Positions 19,424 through 27,875 of a DNA stretch of 64,000 bases are shown here, in pieces. Position numbers and translations under genes: made by a program. The stretch's first letter is position 1; every line of letters begins with the position of its first letter. Under the pieces are notes generated by a model. That model made no database searches. It saw only the letters and a list, made by a program, of their open reading frames with translations, and was not told where the DNA came from. This stretch comes from DATKRB01 sp035532415 (GTDB lineage Bacteria; Actinomycetota; Acidimicrobiia; Acidimicrobiales; RAAP-2), in the NCBI GenBank assembly GCA_035532415.1, contig DATKRB010000001.1, forward strand, positions 1-64,000, written 5' to 3'.

Positions 19424-20008
19424 ATGGCCAACCAGGCCCAGTTCGCCGATCTCGCCATGGAGTACATGCCGGCGCTGTACAGCGCGGCCCTCCGGATGAC
19501 GCGGAACCCCTCCGACGCCGAGGACCTGGTGCAGGAGACCTACCTCAAGGCGTACCGGGGGTTCGGGGGGTTCTCCGAGGGGACGAACCTCAAAGCCTGG
19601 CTGTACCGGATCCTCACCAACACGTACATCAACACGTACCGGGCCAGCAAGCGGCGGCCGGAGATCGCCGACGTCGAGGACGTCGAGGACCTCTACCTGT
19701 ACCGCCGCCTGACCCCGGACAGCGGGGGGGACCTCGGCCGGAGCGCCGAGGACGTGGCGCTCGACAGCTTCACCGACGACGAGGTGAAGGCGGCCATCGA
19801 GTCCCTGCCCGAGGCCTTCCGCATGGCGGTGATGCTGGCCGACGTGGAGGGTTTCTCCTACAAGGAGATCGCCGAGATCACCGACGTCCCCATCGGCACG
19901 GTGATGAGCAGGATCCACCGGGGAAGAAGGGCCTTGCAGAAGGCGTTGCACCACTACGCGGAGTCGCGAGGCCTGATGGTGTCCGCATCGGCTCACACCG
20001 CTTCATGA
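19424..20008 (+). CDS. sigR: ECF sigma factor, SigR/SigH type (thiol-oxidative stress)
   Basis: A 194-residue group 4 sigma factor. Region 2 reads LYSAALRMTRNPSDAEDLVQ followed by ETYLKAYRGF, and region 4 reads SYKEIAEITDVPIGTVMSRI. The middle NTYINTYRASKRRPE is the SigR/SigH signature. It directs transcription of thioredoxin, protease and mycothiol genes under disulfide stress. The zinc anti-sigma gene follows after 13 bases, the canonical pair. A TAGGGT box 13 bases before the ATG and no good ribosome site suggest a near-leaderless transcript. Confidence 0.92.
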   Translation: MANQAQFADLAMEYMPALYSAALRMTRNPSDAEDLVQETYLKAYRGFGGFSEGTNLKAWLYRILTNTYINTYRASKRRPEIADVEDVEDLYLYRRLTPDSGGDLGRSAEDVALDSFTDDEVKAAIESLPEAFRMAVMLADVEGFSYKEIAEITDVPIGTVMSRIHRGRRALQKALHHYAESRGLMVSASAHTAS

Positions 20009-20021
20009 AGGAGGTTGCGGC

Positions 20022-20324
20022 GTGTCAGGGAGCGTAGACGACGTGGAGGCCTCCCGATGTGCCGGCGACCCGCACGGAGTCGACTGTGACGAGGCGGTCC
20101 ATCAGCTGTACCACTACCTCGACGGCGAGCTGACCGACGATCGTCGGCGGGAGATCGCCCTGCATCTCGATCTCTGTGAGCCGTGCGCGGGGGCGGCCGG
20201 CTTTGAGGCCGAGCTTCGCCAGGTCATCGCCAACCGCTGCCGCGACCGGGTTCCCGACGCCCTCGTCCGCCGCGTCGCCGACGCCATTCAGGACGAGGAG
20301 CGGCGTCATCCCGATTCGGCGTGA
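20022..20324 (+). CDS. rsrA: Zinc redox-sensing anti-sigma factor, RsrA type
   Basis: A 100-residue ZAS-family protein. The zinc/thiol switch HLDLCEPC (HxxxCxxC) is present, with an upstream cysteine at DCDEAV and a histidine in YHYLDGEL. In the reduced state RsrA sequesters SigR; oxidation forms a disulfide and frees it. GTG start, with AAGGAGG about six bases upstream and overlapping the sigR stop region. It lies 13 bases after sigR, so the pair is cotranscribed. Confidence 0.92.
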   Translation: MSGSVDDVEASRCAGDPHGVDCDEAVHQLYHYLDGELTDDRRREIALHLDLCEPCAGAAGFEAELRQVIANRCRDRVPDALVRRVADAIQDEERRHPDSA

Positions 20325-20328
20325 CCCG

Positions 20329-21498
20329 TTGACCCGCACCGGTGTCCCCGTCCCGCCCCCGCTCCCGCCGCCCGGAGAGCAGCGGCCTGCCGGCACCGAG
20401 AGCCCGGTGGACTGGGTGGTCGCCGAGCGGGTGGCCCGTTGGGCGGCCCGCAGGAAGCCGCTCCCCACCGGGTACGGGGCCGCTGAGCTCCGGAGCGACT
20501 TCGACGAGCTGACCGCGCAGGCCGAGGTGCTCGTCGCCGAGGCCACCGGGCTGCACCCGCCCTCGGGCCCCGCTCGCGCCCGGGTCGCCGACCGCGGCGA
20601 CTGGGTCGCGGTGAACGTGGCGTCGATGCAGCGGCTGCTGGCTCCGGCGCTCGACAAGCTCTCGGAGCGCCGCCTGCACGCCCGCCCGGAGGGCGTTCCG
20701 GACTGGTTCCCCCGCCCGTTGTCGATGGCCGGCCGCTCCGTCGCCGGAGCGCAGCTCGGGCTGGTGCTCGGGTTCATGTCGACCCGGGTGCTCGGTCAGT
20801 ACGACCTCCTGTTGACCGAGGAGGCGGCCGACGACCAGGACATCGTGTACTACGTCGGTCCGAACGTCGTCGAGATGGAGCAGCGCTACGGCTTCGAGGC
20901 CCGGGAATTCCGGCTCTGGCTGGCCTTGCACGAGGTCACCCATCGGTGCCAGTTCACCGGGGTGCCCTGGTTGCGCGACCACTTCGTCGGGCTGGTGGAC
21001 CAGGCGCTCGAGGCGGTCGCCGCCGACCCGCGGCGGATTCTCGAGGCCATCCGACGGACCGCGGACGGCGTCCGGTCCGGCCTGAGCCCGCTCGACGACG
21101 TCGGTCTGATCGGCTTGGTGGCCACCCCGGAACAGCTCGAGGCGCTGCAGCGGGTCCAGGCGTTGATGAGCCTGCTCGAGGGTCACGGTGACGTGACCAT
21201 GGACCGTGCCGGTGCGGGAGCGGTACCCGGGGCGGAGCGGTTCAGCCAGGTGCTGCGCGAGCGTCGTCAACAGGTGAAGGGCCCGGCCAAGCTGCTCCAG
21301 CGCCTGCTCGGGTTGGAGGCGAAGCTCCGGCAGTACGCGGAGGGGGAGCGCTTCGTCGCCGCGGTGGAGTCGGCGGGCGGTTCGGCCCTGTTCAACCGGG
21401 TGTGGAGCGGCCCGGGGTCCCTGCCGTCCCTGGCGGAGATCCGGAGCCCGGGCGATTGGATCGCCCGGGTCGGCCCGGCGCCCGCCCTGGCGGGGTGA
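20329..21498 (+). CDS. Zinc-dependent metalloprotease, DUF2342 family
   Basis: About 389 residues from a TTG five bases after rsrA; a GTG at 20407 gives a 363-residue version that begins right at the conserved VDWVVAERVARW. The HExxH zinc motif is HEVTHRCQF, preceded by YGFEAREFRLWLAL. DUF2342 proteins are predicted cytoplasmic zincins of Actinobacteria, often annotated as associated with F420 biosynthesis, with no proven substrate. Its stop overlaps the next ATG (TGATG), coupling it to tilS-hpt. The start is uncertain. Confidence 0.82.
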   Translation: MTRTGVPVPPPLPPPGEQRPAGTESPVDWVVAERVARWAARRKPLPTGYGAAELRSDFDELTAQAEVLVAEATGLHPPSGPARARVADRGDWVAVNVASMQRLLAPALDKLSERRLHARPEGVPDWFPRPLSMAGRSVAGAQLGLVLGFMSTRVLGQYDLLLTEEAADDQDIVYYVGPNVVEMEQRYGFEAREFRLWLALHEVTHRCQFTGVPWLRDHFVGLVDQALEAVAADPRRILEAIRRTADGVRSGLSPLDDVGLIGLVATPEQLEALQRVQALMSLLEGHGDVTMDRAGAGAVPGAERFSQVLRERRQQVKGPAKLLQRLLGLEAKLRQYAEGERFVAAVESAGGSALFNRVWSGPGSLPSLAEIRSPGDWIARVGPAPALAG

Positions 21499-23063
21499 TG
21501 CCGGCCGGGCCGGGCCCGCGATGGCCGGCTCCCGTCACCGAGCTGCTGCCCTGCTGCACGTTCGCACCGGGCGAGGGCATGTTGACCTGCGCGGTGTCGG
21601 GGGGCCCGGACTCCCTCGCCCTTCTCGTGCTGGCGACGGCCACCGGCCGTCCGGTGACGGCGGTCCACGTCGACCACGGCCTGAGGCCGGGCTCGGCCGC
21701 CGAGGCCGACGTGGTGTCCGGAGCGGCCCGCCGGTTGGGCGCCGTCTTCCGCTCCGATCGGGTGATCGTCCCGGAGGGCCCCAACCTCGAGTCCCGAGCC
21801 CGTGCGGCCCGATGGAGCGCACTGCCGCCCGACGCGGCGACGGGGCACACCATGGACGATCAGGCGGAGACCGTCCTCGCCAACCTTCTCCGGGGAGCCG
21901 GCCTCGACGGGGCGGCCGGGATGCGCCCGGGGAGCCGGCACCCCCTGCTGGCGCTGCGGCGTTCCGAGACGCGGGCGGTGTGCGAGGCCGTCGGGCTGGC
22001 CTGGGTCGTGGACCCGACCAACGACGATCCCCGCTTCACCCGGAACCGGATCCGCCACGAGCTCCTTCCGCTCTGCGCCGCGGTGGTCCGGCGCGACCCG
22101 GTTCCGGTCCTCGCCCGCCACGCCGACGTCGTCCGCGACGAGGCCGACCTCCTCGACCGGCTGGCCGCGGAGGCGGTGCCGGACCCCGAGGACGCCCGCG
22201 GTCTCGCCTCGGTCCCCGTGCCGTTGGCCCGGCGTGCCGTGCGGCGGTGGTTGCGCGAGAGCAGGTCGGGCCCGAGTCCCGCGATCTCGCTGGTCGATTA
22301 CCATCCGCCGTCGTTCGCCGAGGTGAACAGGGTGTTGGAGGTGGCCGGGAACGGCCCCCGCGCGACCGAGTTGTCCGGGGGCCGGACCGTGCGCCGGTCC
22401 AAGGGGCGCCTGACGGTGGAACAGGGTCGGCCCGGTCCGCCCCTGACGGTGGAACAGGGGTGGTCCGATAAGGTCTCGCCGGTGACGACGGAGGAGGCCG
22501 CCCGGTTGGCACCGGACTGGGCGACGCGCGACGTGGGACCCCTTCTGGTGGGGGCCGAGGCCCTTTCGGCGCGGGTGGCCGAGCTGGGCGCCCAGATCAC
22601 GAACGACTACGCGGACGACCCGCCACTCCTGGTCGGGGTGCTCAAGGGCGCCATGATGTTCATGAGCGATCTGTGCCGGGCCATCGAGCTCCCGGTGGAC
22701 ATGGACTTCATGGCGGTGTCGTCGTACGGGAGCGCCACCCGTACCTCGGGAGTCGTCCGGATCGTGAAGGATCTCGACGCGGAGCTGACCGGCCGCCAGG
22801 TCCTCGTGATCGAGGACATCATCGACAGCGGCCTGACGCTCAATTACCTCCGCAAATACCTGCAGGCCCGCCGTCCCGCCGGTGTGGAGGTCTGCGCGCT
22901 GCTGGTGAAGGAGGGCGAGCAGCGCGTCGATCTCGACCTGCGCTACGTCGGCTTCAAGATCCCGTCGGCCTTCGTGGTCGGCTACGGGCTCGACGTCGGG
23001 GAGAGGTACCGCAACCTGGCCGGTGTGCATGTCTTTCCGGGGCATCCCGGGGACGGGCATTGA
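21498..23063 (+). CDS. tilS-hpt: Bifunctional tRNA(Ile)-lysidine synthase / hypoxanthine phosphoribosyltransferase
   Basis: A single uninterrupted 521-codon frame. Residues 1 to about 300 are TilS: PP-loop SGGPDSLAL, VDHGLRPGS, GHTMDDQAETVLANLLRG and PTNDDPRFTRNRIRHELLP. It lysidinates the C34 of tRNA-Ile(CAU). From about residue 335 the sequence is HPRT: LLVGVLKGAMMFMSDL, and the PRPP loop VLVIEDIIDSGLTLNYL, for purine salvage. The linker carries LTVEQG twice. A GTG at 22482, eight bases after TAAGG, would give a normal standalone 193-residue HPRT, so separate internal initiation is possible. These genes are neighbours in most Actinobacteria; ftsH, often next, is missing. Confidence 0.88.
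   Translation: MPAGPGPRWPAPVTELLPCCTFAPGEGMLTCAVSGGPDSLALLVLATATGRPVTAVHVDHGLRPGSAAEADVVSGAARRLGAVFRSDRVIVPEGPNLESRARAARWSALPPDAATGHTMDDQAETVLANLLRGAGLDGAAGMRPGSRHPLLALRRSETRAVCEAVGLAWVVDPTNDDPRFTRNRIRHELLPLCAAVVRRDPVPVLARHADVVRDEADLLDRLAAEAVPDPEDARGLASVPVPLARRAVRRWLRESRSGPSPAISLVDYHPPSFAEVNRVLEVAGNGPRATELSGGRTVRRSKGRLTVEQGRPGPPLTVEQGWSDKVSPVTTEEAARLAPDWATRDVGPLLVGAEALSARVAELGAQITNDYADDPPLLVGVLKGAMMFMSDLCRAIELPVDMDFMAVSSYGSATRTSGVVRIVKDLDAELTGRQVLVIEDIIDSGLTLNYLRKYLQARRPAGVEVCALLVKEGEQRVDLDLRYVGFKIPSAFVVGYGLDVGERYRNLAGVHVFPGHPGDGH
22409..22459 (+). repeat. 18-base direct repeat in the TilS-HPRT linker
   Basis: CCTGACGGTGGAACAGGG occurs at 22409-22426 and 22442-22459, a period of 33 bases (11 codons), so the frame is kept. 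It encodes LTVEQG twice exactly where the two enzyme domains join. Confidence 0.9.
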
Positions 23064-23113
23064 GCAGGTGGCGGCGACCGGGGTGAGGGCGATCAACCAG
23101 CAGGAGGATGACC

Positions 23114-23683
23114 GTGGCGGTCGATAAGGAGCGGATCTCCGCATTGGTGACCGAGCTGCTCTCCGCCATCGGCGAGGATCCCGGGCGCGACGGGCTCGTG
23201 GACACCCCGAGGCGGGTGGCGGCGATGTACGAGGAGCTGTTCTCCGGCCTGGCCGACGATCCCCGACGTCATCTGACCGTCACCTTCGCGGCCGAGCACG
23301 ACGAGATGGTGATGGTCCGCGACATCCCGTTCGCCTCCTTGTGCGAGCACCACCTGGTGCCTTTCATCGGCCGGGCCCACGTCGCCTACATCCCGAACGA
23401 CGACGGCCGCATCACCGGGCTGTCCAAGTTGGCCCGCCTGGTGGACGGCTATGCCCGCCAGTTGCAGGTACAGGAACGCATGACCACTCAGATCGCCGAC
23501 GCCGTCCAATCGGTGCTCAAGCCGCGGGGTGTCCTGGTGGTGGTGGAGGCGGAGCACCTGTGCATGTCGATGCGCGGCGTGAAGAAGTCGGGGACCCTGA
23601 CCGTCACCTCGTCCGTGCACGGGCTCTTCCGCTCCGACGTGGCCACCCGGGCCGAGGCCATGCAATTCATCCACGGGCGCTGA
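23114..23683 (+). CDS. folE: GTP cyclohydrolase I
   Basis: About 189 residues; makes 7,8-dihydroneopterin triphosphate from GTP, the first step of folate synthesis. Zinc and catalytic residues are visible: FASLCEHHLVPF, and later EAEHLCMSMRGVKKSG. RITGLSKLARLVDGYARQLQVQE is diagnostic for type I. AGGAGG directly abuts an ATG at 23108, so I prefer the in-frame GTG at 23114, which has six-base spacing; the ATG form would add two residues. First gene of a folate cluster with folP, folB and folK. Confidence 0.95.
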   Translation: MAVDKERISALVTELLSAIGEDPGRDGLVDTPRRVAAMYEELFSGLADDPRRHLTVTFAAEHDEMVMVRDIPFASLCEHHLVPFIGRAHVAYIPNDDGRITGLSKLARLVDGYARQLQVQERMTTQIADAVQSVLKPRGVLVVVEAEHLCMSMRGVKKSGTLTVTSSVHGLFRSDVATRAEAMQFIHGR

Positions 23684-23740
23684 CGCTTGCCGCGCGTCGA
23701 ACCCGAACGGTGCCCGCTCCCGGTCGCGTACGCTGGCGAA

Positions 23741-24559
23741 ATGTGGAGTCGGTGCTCAGGGCGACCACTCGTGATGGGCGTCCTCAACGTGACCCCCGAC
23801 TCCTTTTACGACGGCGGCCGGTTCCTGCGGTTGGAGTCGGCCATCGCCCGGGGCCGGGAGATGGCCGCCGAGGGTGCGGACGTCGTGGACGTCGGCGGGG
23901 AGTCGAGCCGTCCCGGGGCGTCCCCGGTCGACGAGGCCGAGGAGCTGCGGCGGGTGGTCCCGATCATCGAGGCGTTGGCCGGCGAGGTGCGGGTCTCGGT
24001 CGACACCGTCAAGCCAGCGGTCGCGGTGGCGGCGATCGCCGCCGGTGCCACCCTGGTGAACGACATCTCGGGCACGCTCTGGGAGGTGGCGGCAGCCGGG
24101 GGGGCCGGCTGGGTCGCCATGCACATGCGGGGGAGCCCCCGCGACATGCAGCACCGCCCGTATTACGACGACGTCGTCGCAGAGGTGCACGGGTTCGTGC
24201 TCGACCGGGCGCGGACCGCCGCGGCCGCCGGGGTCGCCGAGATCTGGGTCGACCCGGGCATCGGTTTCGGCAAGACCCGCGAGCACAACCTGGCCCTGCT
24301 GGCACGGGTCGGCGAGCTGAGCGAGGCGGCCGCGGCCGAGGGTTTCGGCACCCTCGTCGGGACGAGCCGGAAGAGCTTCCTCGGCACGTTCGGCCCGTCG
24401 TCGGCGCCCCCGCTCGGGCCCGAGGACCGGCTCGAGGGGTCGTTGGCGACTGCGGTGTGGTCGATGGTGCGCGGGGCCACGATGGTCCGGGTGCACGACG
24501 TCGGCGCGACCGTGCAGGCCGCCGTGCTGGCCGCAGCGTCGAACGGGGCGGCGGCATGA
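23741..24559 (+). CDS. folP: Dihydropteroate synthase
   Basis: About 272 residues; joins p-aminobenzoate to dihydropterin pyrophosphate and is the sulfonamide target. Signatures: VMGVLNVTPDSFYDGG, GADVVDVGGESSRPGA, VSVDTVKPAV, LVNDISG, DPGIGFGKTREHNLALL and VGTSRKSFLG. The ATG at 23741 is chosen because it starts eight or so residues before the conserved barrel and has a TACGCT box 12 bases upstream; a TTG at 23687 would add 18 residues. Its end overlaps the next gene by four bases. Confidence 0.95.
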   Translation: MWSRCSGRPLVMGVLNVTPDSFYDGGRFLRLESAIARGREMAAEGADVVDVGGESSRPGASPVDEAEELRRVVPIIEALAGEVRVSVDTVKPAVAVAAIAAGATLVNDISGTLWEVAAAGGAGWVAMHMRGSPRDMQHRPYYDDVVAEVHGFVLDRARTAAAAGVAEIWVDPGIGFGKTREHNLALLARVGELSEAAAAEGFGTLVGTSRKSFLGTFGPSSAPPLGPEDRLEGSLATAVWSMVRGATMVRVHDVGATVQAAVLAAASNGAAA

Positions 24560-25068
24560 AGGGCAAGTGGGCGGCGGGGATCCCGCCCAGGAATTTCACG
24601 TGGGTGATCAGGGACCGCCTGGCGGTCAGCGAGCGACCAGGGGGTTTCGCGCCCAACCACCGGCGGGTCCGGCGCCAGGAGGAGATCATCTGGTTGCGGG
24701 TGCAGGGGTTCACCAGGGTGGTCTCGCTCCTGCCCTCGCCCCACAACCTGGCGGCCTACGACGACGAGGGGCTGGCCTGCGCCCACCATCCGCTGCCGCC
24801 GGGGGCGGACCCCCGTCTGGCGCTGACCGCGTGCTACCGGGACCTCGACGAGACGATCGCCGAGGGGACGAAGCTCCTCGTGCACCAGGACGAGCTGGGG
24901 GACCGGGTGATGGGCGTCGTCGCCGGCTACCTCGTCTGGTCGGGCCGGGTCGCCTCGGGGCCCCAGGCGGTCGCTCTGGTGGAGCACCTGGTGGGCCACC
25001 GGATGGGGCCCGTGGGCCGCGAACTGGTGGTCGCCGTTGAGTCACTGCCGCCCCCGAAGACCGCCTGA
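24556..25068 (+). CDS. Dual-specificity-phosphatase-like protein lacking the catalytic cysteine
   Basis: 170 residues. The fold-defining stretch LLVHQDELGDRVMGVVAGYL aligns with the DSP P-loop and following helix (VHCxxGxxR...). The nucleophilic cysteine is glutamine (Q111), and the usual general-acid position after HHPLP is proline rather than aspartate. It is probably a pseudophosphatase with a binding or scaffolding role. It lies inside the folate cluster, overlapping folP by four bases and folB by one, so it is translated with them. No function is known to me; a link to pterin phosphate removal is only suggested by position. Confidence 0.7.
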   Translation: MKGKWAAGIPPRNFTWVIRDRLAVSERPGGFAPNHRRVRRQEEIIWLRVQGFTRVVSLLPSPHNLAAYDDEGLACAHHPLPPGADPRLALTACYRDLDETIAEGTKLLVHQDELGDRVMGVVAGYLVWSGRVASGPQAVALVEHLVGHRMGPVGRELVVAVESLPPPKTA

Positions 25069-25481
25069 TGCGGCCGCCGACCGGGGCGACGGCCGACCGG
25101 ATCGAGATCAGGAAGCTGCGCGTGCTCGGGACCCACGGGGTCCTGCCCGAGGAGCAGGCCCGATCCCAGCCCTTCGAGATCGACATCGACGTCTGGCTGG
25201 ATCTCGGGACGGCGGCGGGTTCCGACCGGCTCGCCGACACGGTGGACTACGGCGCCCTGATCGAGCGGGCCCGTGATCTGGTCGCCACCGGGTCCTTCCG
25301 GCTGCTCGAGGCACTCGCCGGTGCGGTGGCCGAGGCGTTGCTCGCCGCGGACGTGCGGACGGAGGCGGTGGAGGTGACGGTACGCAAGCTCCGGCCCCCC
25401 GTCCCCTCGGACGTGTCCACCGTCGGCGTGCACGTCGTGCGCCGTCGCGACCCGGCGTCCGGGCAGGCCGCTCCGGCATGA
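25068..25481 (+). CDS. folB: Dihydroneopterin aldolase
   Basis: A 137-residue tunnelling-fold protein; cleaves dihydroneopterin to hydroxymethyl-dihydropterin and glycolaldehyde. RIEIRKLRVLGTHGVLPEEQ, DTVDYGAL, FRLLEALAGAVAEALL and VRKLRPPVP are family features, including the Glu in LLEALA that binds the pterin and the Lys in RKLRPP. The start overlaps the previous stop (TGATG), and the end overlaps folK (ATGA). Confidence 0.93.
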   Translation: MRPPTGATADRIEIRKLRVLGTHGVLPEEQARSQPFEIDIDVWLDLGTAAGSDRLADTVDYGALIERARDLVATGSFRLLEALAGAVAEALLAADVRTEAVEVTVRKLRPPVPSDVSTVGVHVVRRRDPASGQAAPA

Positions 25482-25966
25482 CGCCGGGTGCCCCGACCCG
25501 GCGGCGCGCCTTCGTCGGCCTCGGGTCGAACCTCGGGGACCGGCACGAGCAGCTCCGCCGGGCGGTCCTGGCCCTGCGTTCCGCCGGGGACGTCGTCGGG
25601 GTCTCGCCCCTGTACGAGACCGAGCCCGTGGGCGGTCCTCCGGGCCAGGGGGAGTTCCTCAACCTGGTGGTCGAGCTGTGGACCGCCGACTCCGCCCGCC
25701 GCCTGCTCGAGCGCTGCCGGGAGCTCGAGCTCGACGCCCGCCGCGTCCGGACCGTCCGCTTCGGCCCCCGGACCCTCGACGCCGACCTGCTGCTCGTGGG
25801 TGACGAGACGGTCGCCGAGGACGATCTGGTGGTTCCCCATCCGAGGATGTGGGAGCGCCGCTTCGTCGTGGCGCCCCTCGCCGACCTGGCTCCCGACCTG
25901 GTGCCCGACGAGCGGCTCGCCGCCGCTGGTGGGGGCGTGGTCCGCCTGGGTACACTTCGGGTGTAA
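25478..25966 (+). CDS. folK: 6-hydroxymethyl-7,8-dihydropterin pyrophosphokinase
   Basis: 162 residues; makes the pyrophosphate substrate for FolP. AFVGLGSNLGDR, VSPLYETEPVGG, GEFLNLVVEL, RTVRFGPRTLDADLLL and VPHPRMWERRFVVAPLADLAP are textbook HPPK motifs, including the magnesium-binding LDADLLL. ATGA overlap with folB. Last of the folate genes; a 61-base gap leads to the next. Confidence 0.95.
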   Translation: MTPGAPTRRRAFVGLGSNLGDRHEQLRRAVLALRSAGDVVGVSPLYETEPVGGPPGQGEFLNLVVELWTADSARRLLERCRELELDARRVRTVRFGPRTLDADLLLVGDETVAEDDLVVPHPRMWERRFVVAPLADLAPDLVPDERLAAAGGGVVRLGTLRV

Positions 25967-26027
25967 GCAGCTCCGATCACTGGAGGTGACCGGCACCCCG
26001 ACGGGGCCGGAACACCGAGGAGGTCCG

Positions 26028-26876
26028 GTGTCAACCGTACGAATCATCGGCCCCGGTCGTGCCGGGTGCTCGCTGTCGGCCGCTCTGGCGGCCAAGGGCT
26101 GGCAGGTGGACGGATTGCTCGGCCCGGACGACGATCCGGCCGACGCTGCGACGGGGACGGACGTCCTGGTGATCGCCACCCCGGACGACGAGATCGCAGG
26201 CGTGGCCGCGGCGGTGCTTCCGCACCCTGGCACCGTGGTCATGCACCTGTCGGGCTCCCTCGGCCTCGGCGTGCTGGCGCCGCACCTCCGCCGGGCCGCC
26301 CTGCACCCGCTGGTGCCGCTGCCCAATGCCCAGGTCGGCGCGGCCCGGCTGGTCGGAGGGGTCACGTTCGCGGTCGCCGGCGACCCGGTGGCCCGTGCGA
26401 TGGCCGAGTCCCTCGGAGGCCGGGCCGTCGAGGTGGACGACGTCGACCGTGCCCGGTACCACGCTGCGGCGTGCATCGCCGCCAACCACGTCGTGGCCCT
26501 GCTGGGCCAAGTGGAGCGGGTGGCCGGCTCGGTCGGCCTCGATCTCGACACCTTCATCGGCTTGACGCGCGCCGCCGTCGACGACGTGGCCCGTCTCGGG
26601 CCGAGGGGGGCCCTGACGGGACCGGCCGCCCGCGCCGACTGGGCGACCCTCGCCCGCCATCGCGATGCGCTCGACCCCGCCGAGCGCGCCGGCTACAACG
26701 CAGGCGTCAACCTTTCGGTGCGGCTGGCCACCGACCCGGTCCCGGCCCCGGGCACCGGGCCGGCCCCGGACACGGCCCAGCCGGACCCCGTGCCCGCGGA
26801 GGCGCCCGCCGGCGCCGTCCGCGCGGGGAGCGCGGGCGGTGCCCGCCGGGCGCTCGCCGGCCAGGGCCGGGATTGA
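26028..26876 (+). CDS. Rossmann-like/DUF2520 domain protein
   Basis: 282 residues; GTG start four bases after GAGGAGG. The N-terminal Rossmann domain (VRIIGPGRAGCSLSAALAAKG, LVIATPDDEIAGVA) and the C-terminal helical domain (YHAAACIAANHVVALLGQVE) resemble short-chain NAD(P) dehydrogenases such as ketopantoate reductase or 6-phosphogluconate dehydrogenase-like enzymes. It sits between folK and panC, and its homologues are often beside panC, so a ketopantoate reductase (PanE/PanG-like) role is attractive but unproven. The last 45 residues are a Pro/Ala/Gly-rich tail. Confidence 0.8.
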   Translation: MSTVRIIGPGRAGCSLSAALAAKGWQVDGLLGPDDDPADAATGTDVLVIATPDDEIAGVAAAVLPHPGTVVMHLSGSLGLGVLAPHLRRAALHPLVPLPNAQVGAARLVGGVTFAVAGDPVARAMAESLGGRAVEVDDVDRARYHAAACIAANHVVALLGQVERVAGSVGLDLDTFIGLTRAAVDDVARLGPRGALTGPAARADWATLARHRDALDPAERAGYNAGVNLSVRLATDPVPAPGTGPAPDTAQPDPVPAEAPAGAVRAGSAGGARRALAGQGRD

Positions 26877-26881
26877 CCGGG

Positions 26882-27871
26882 ATGCGGGTCGCGAGGTCCT
26901 CGGCCGCCCTCGCCGGCGCCCTGTCCCCGCACCGTGCCGCCGGCCGTGCGGTGGGCCTGGTTCCCACCATGGGAGCGCTCCACGCCGGGCACCGGTCGCT
27001 CATCGAGCGGGCGGCAGCCGAATGCTCCTGCGTCGTCGTCACCATCTTCGTCAACCCGCTGCAGTTCGGCGATCCCGACGACATCGAGCGCTATCCCCGG
27101 ACGCTGGCGGCAGACCTGGCCGTGTGCGAGGACGCCGGTGCCGCGGTCGTGTTCGTGCCGACCGTGCGCGAGATGTACCCGGCTTGGCCCGAGCCGCCGG
27201 CGAACACCGTCCGGGTGGGCCCGCTCGGGCGTCCGTGGGAGGGCGAGTCGCGCCCGGGGCACTTCGACGGCGTGGCGACGGTGGTCGCCAAGCTGTTCGC
27301 GATGGTCGGATGCTGCAGGGCTTACTTCGGGGAGAAGGACTTTCAGCAGCTGGCCGTGGTCCGCCAGATGGTGGCCGACCTCTCCTTCCCGGTGGAGGTG
27401 GTCGGGTGCCCCATCGTGCGCGAGCCGGGCGGTCTCGCCCTGTCGAGCCGGAACGGGCGCCTGTCGCCCTCCGAGCGGTCCGCCGCCGCCGTGCTGTCCC
27501 GGGCCCTCGGGTCGGCCCGTGAAGCGGTGGCCGGCGGCGAGCGCCGACCCGGCGAGGTCTCGGCGCTGATGACGGCGCTGGTCGGCGAGGAGGCGCAGGT
27601 GTCGCTCGACTACGCGACGGTGGTCGACGCCGACGACCTGACGGTGCCGCCGGTCATTCAGCCGGGTCGGGCCCTGCGGTTGCTCATCGCGGCGCAGGTG
27701 GGGGCGGTCCGGCTGATCGACAATTGCGAGGCCGCTGTTCCCGCCGAAGGCCGTGACCGGGCCTTTCCCGCCGGGACCTGCGGAGCGAGCACCCGGACCC
27801 GACGGGTGGAGGCCCCGGTCGTGCCAGGCCCGGGCACCACGGTGCCATCGCCTGCGGTCGGGACCCGATGA
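26882..27871 (+). CDS. panC: Pantothenate synthetase
   Basis: 329 residues; condenses pantoate with beta-alanine using ATP. VGLVPTMGALHAGH, VTIFVNPLQFG, YFGEKDFQQLAVVRQMV, CPIVREPGGLALSSRNGRLS and LDYATVVDADDL are diagnostic. It is longer than usual (about 280) because of a roughly 45-residue disordered C-terminal tail after VRLIDNCEA. It starts five bases after the DUF2520 gene, and panD follows four bases after its stop. Confidence 0.95.
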   Translation: MRVARSSAALAGALSPHRAAGRAVGLVPTMGALHAGHRSLIERAAAECSCVVVTIFVNPLQFGDPDDIERYPRTLAADLAVCEDAGAAVVFVPTVREMYPAWPEPPANTVRVGPLGRPWEGESRPGHFDGVATVVAKLFAMVGCCRAYFGEKDFQQLAVVRQMVADLSFPVEVVGCPIVREPGGLALSSRNGRLSPSERSAAAVLSRALGSAREAVAGGERRPGEVSALMTALVGEEAQVSLDYATVVDADDLTVPPVIQPGRALRLLIAAQVGAVRLIDNCEAAVPAEGRDRAFPAGTCGASTRTRRVEAPVVPGPGTTVPSPAVGTR

Positions 27872-27875
27872 GCTG

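Noticed and set aside
16571..19996. A very long minus-strand frame read as one 1141-residue protein
   Set aside because: Only its last 294 codons form a real protein (the laccase-domain enzyme, from ATG 17455). The rest is the wrong frame of the GH5 gene.
22482..23063. Annotating HPRT as a separate gene only
   Set aside because: The upstream TilS frame continues through without a stop, so the longest supported reading is a fusion; internal start kept as an alternative.
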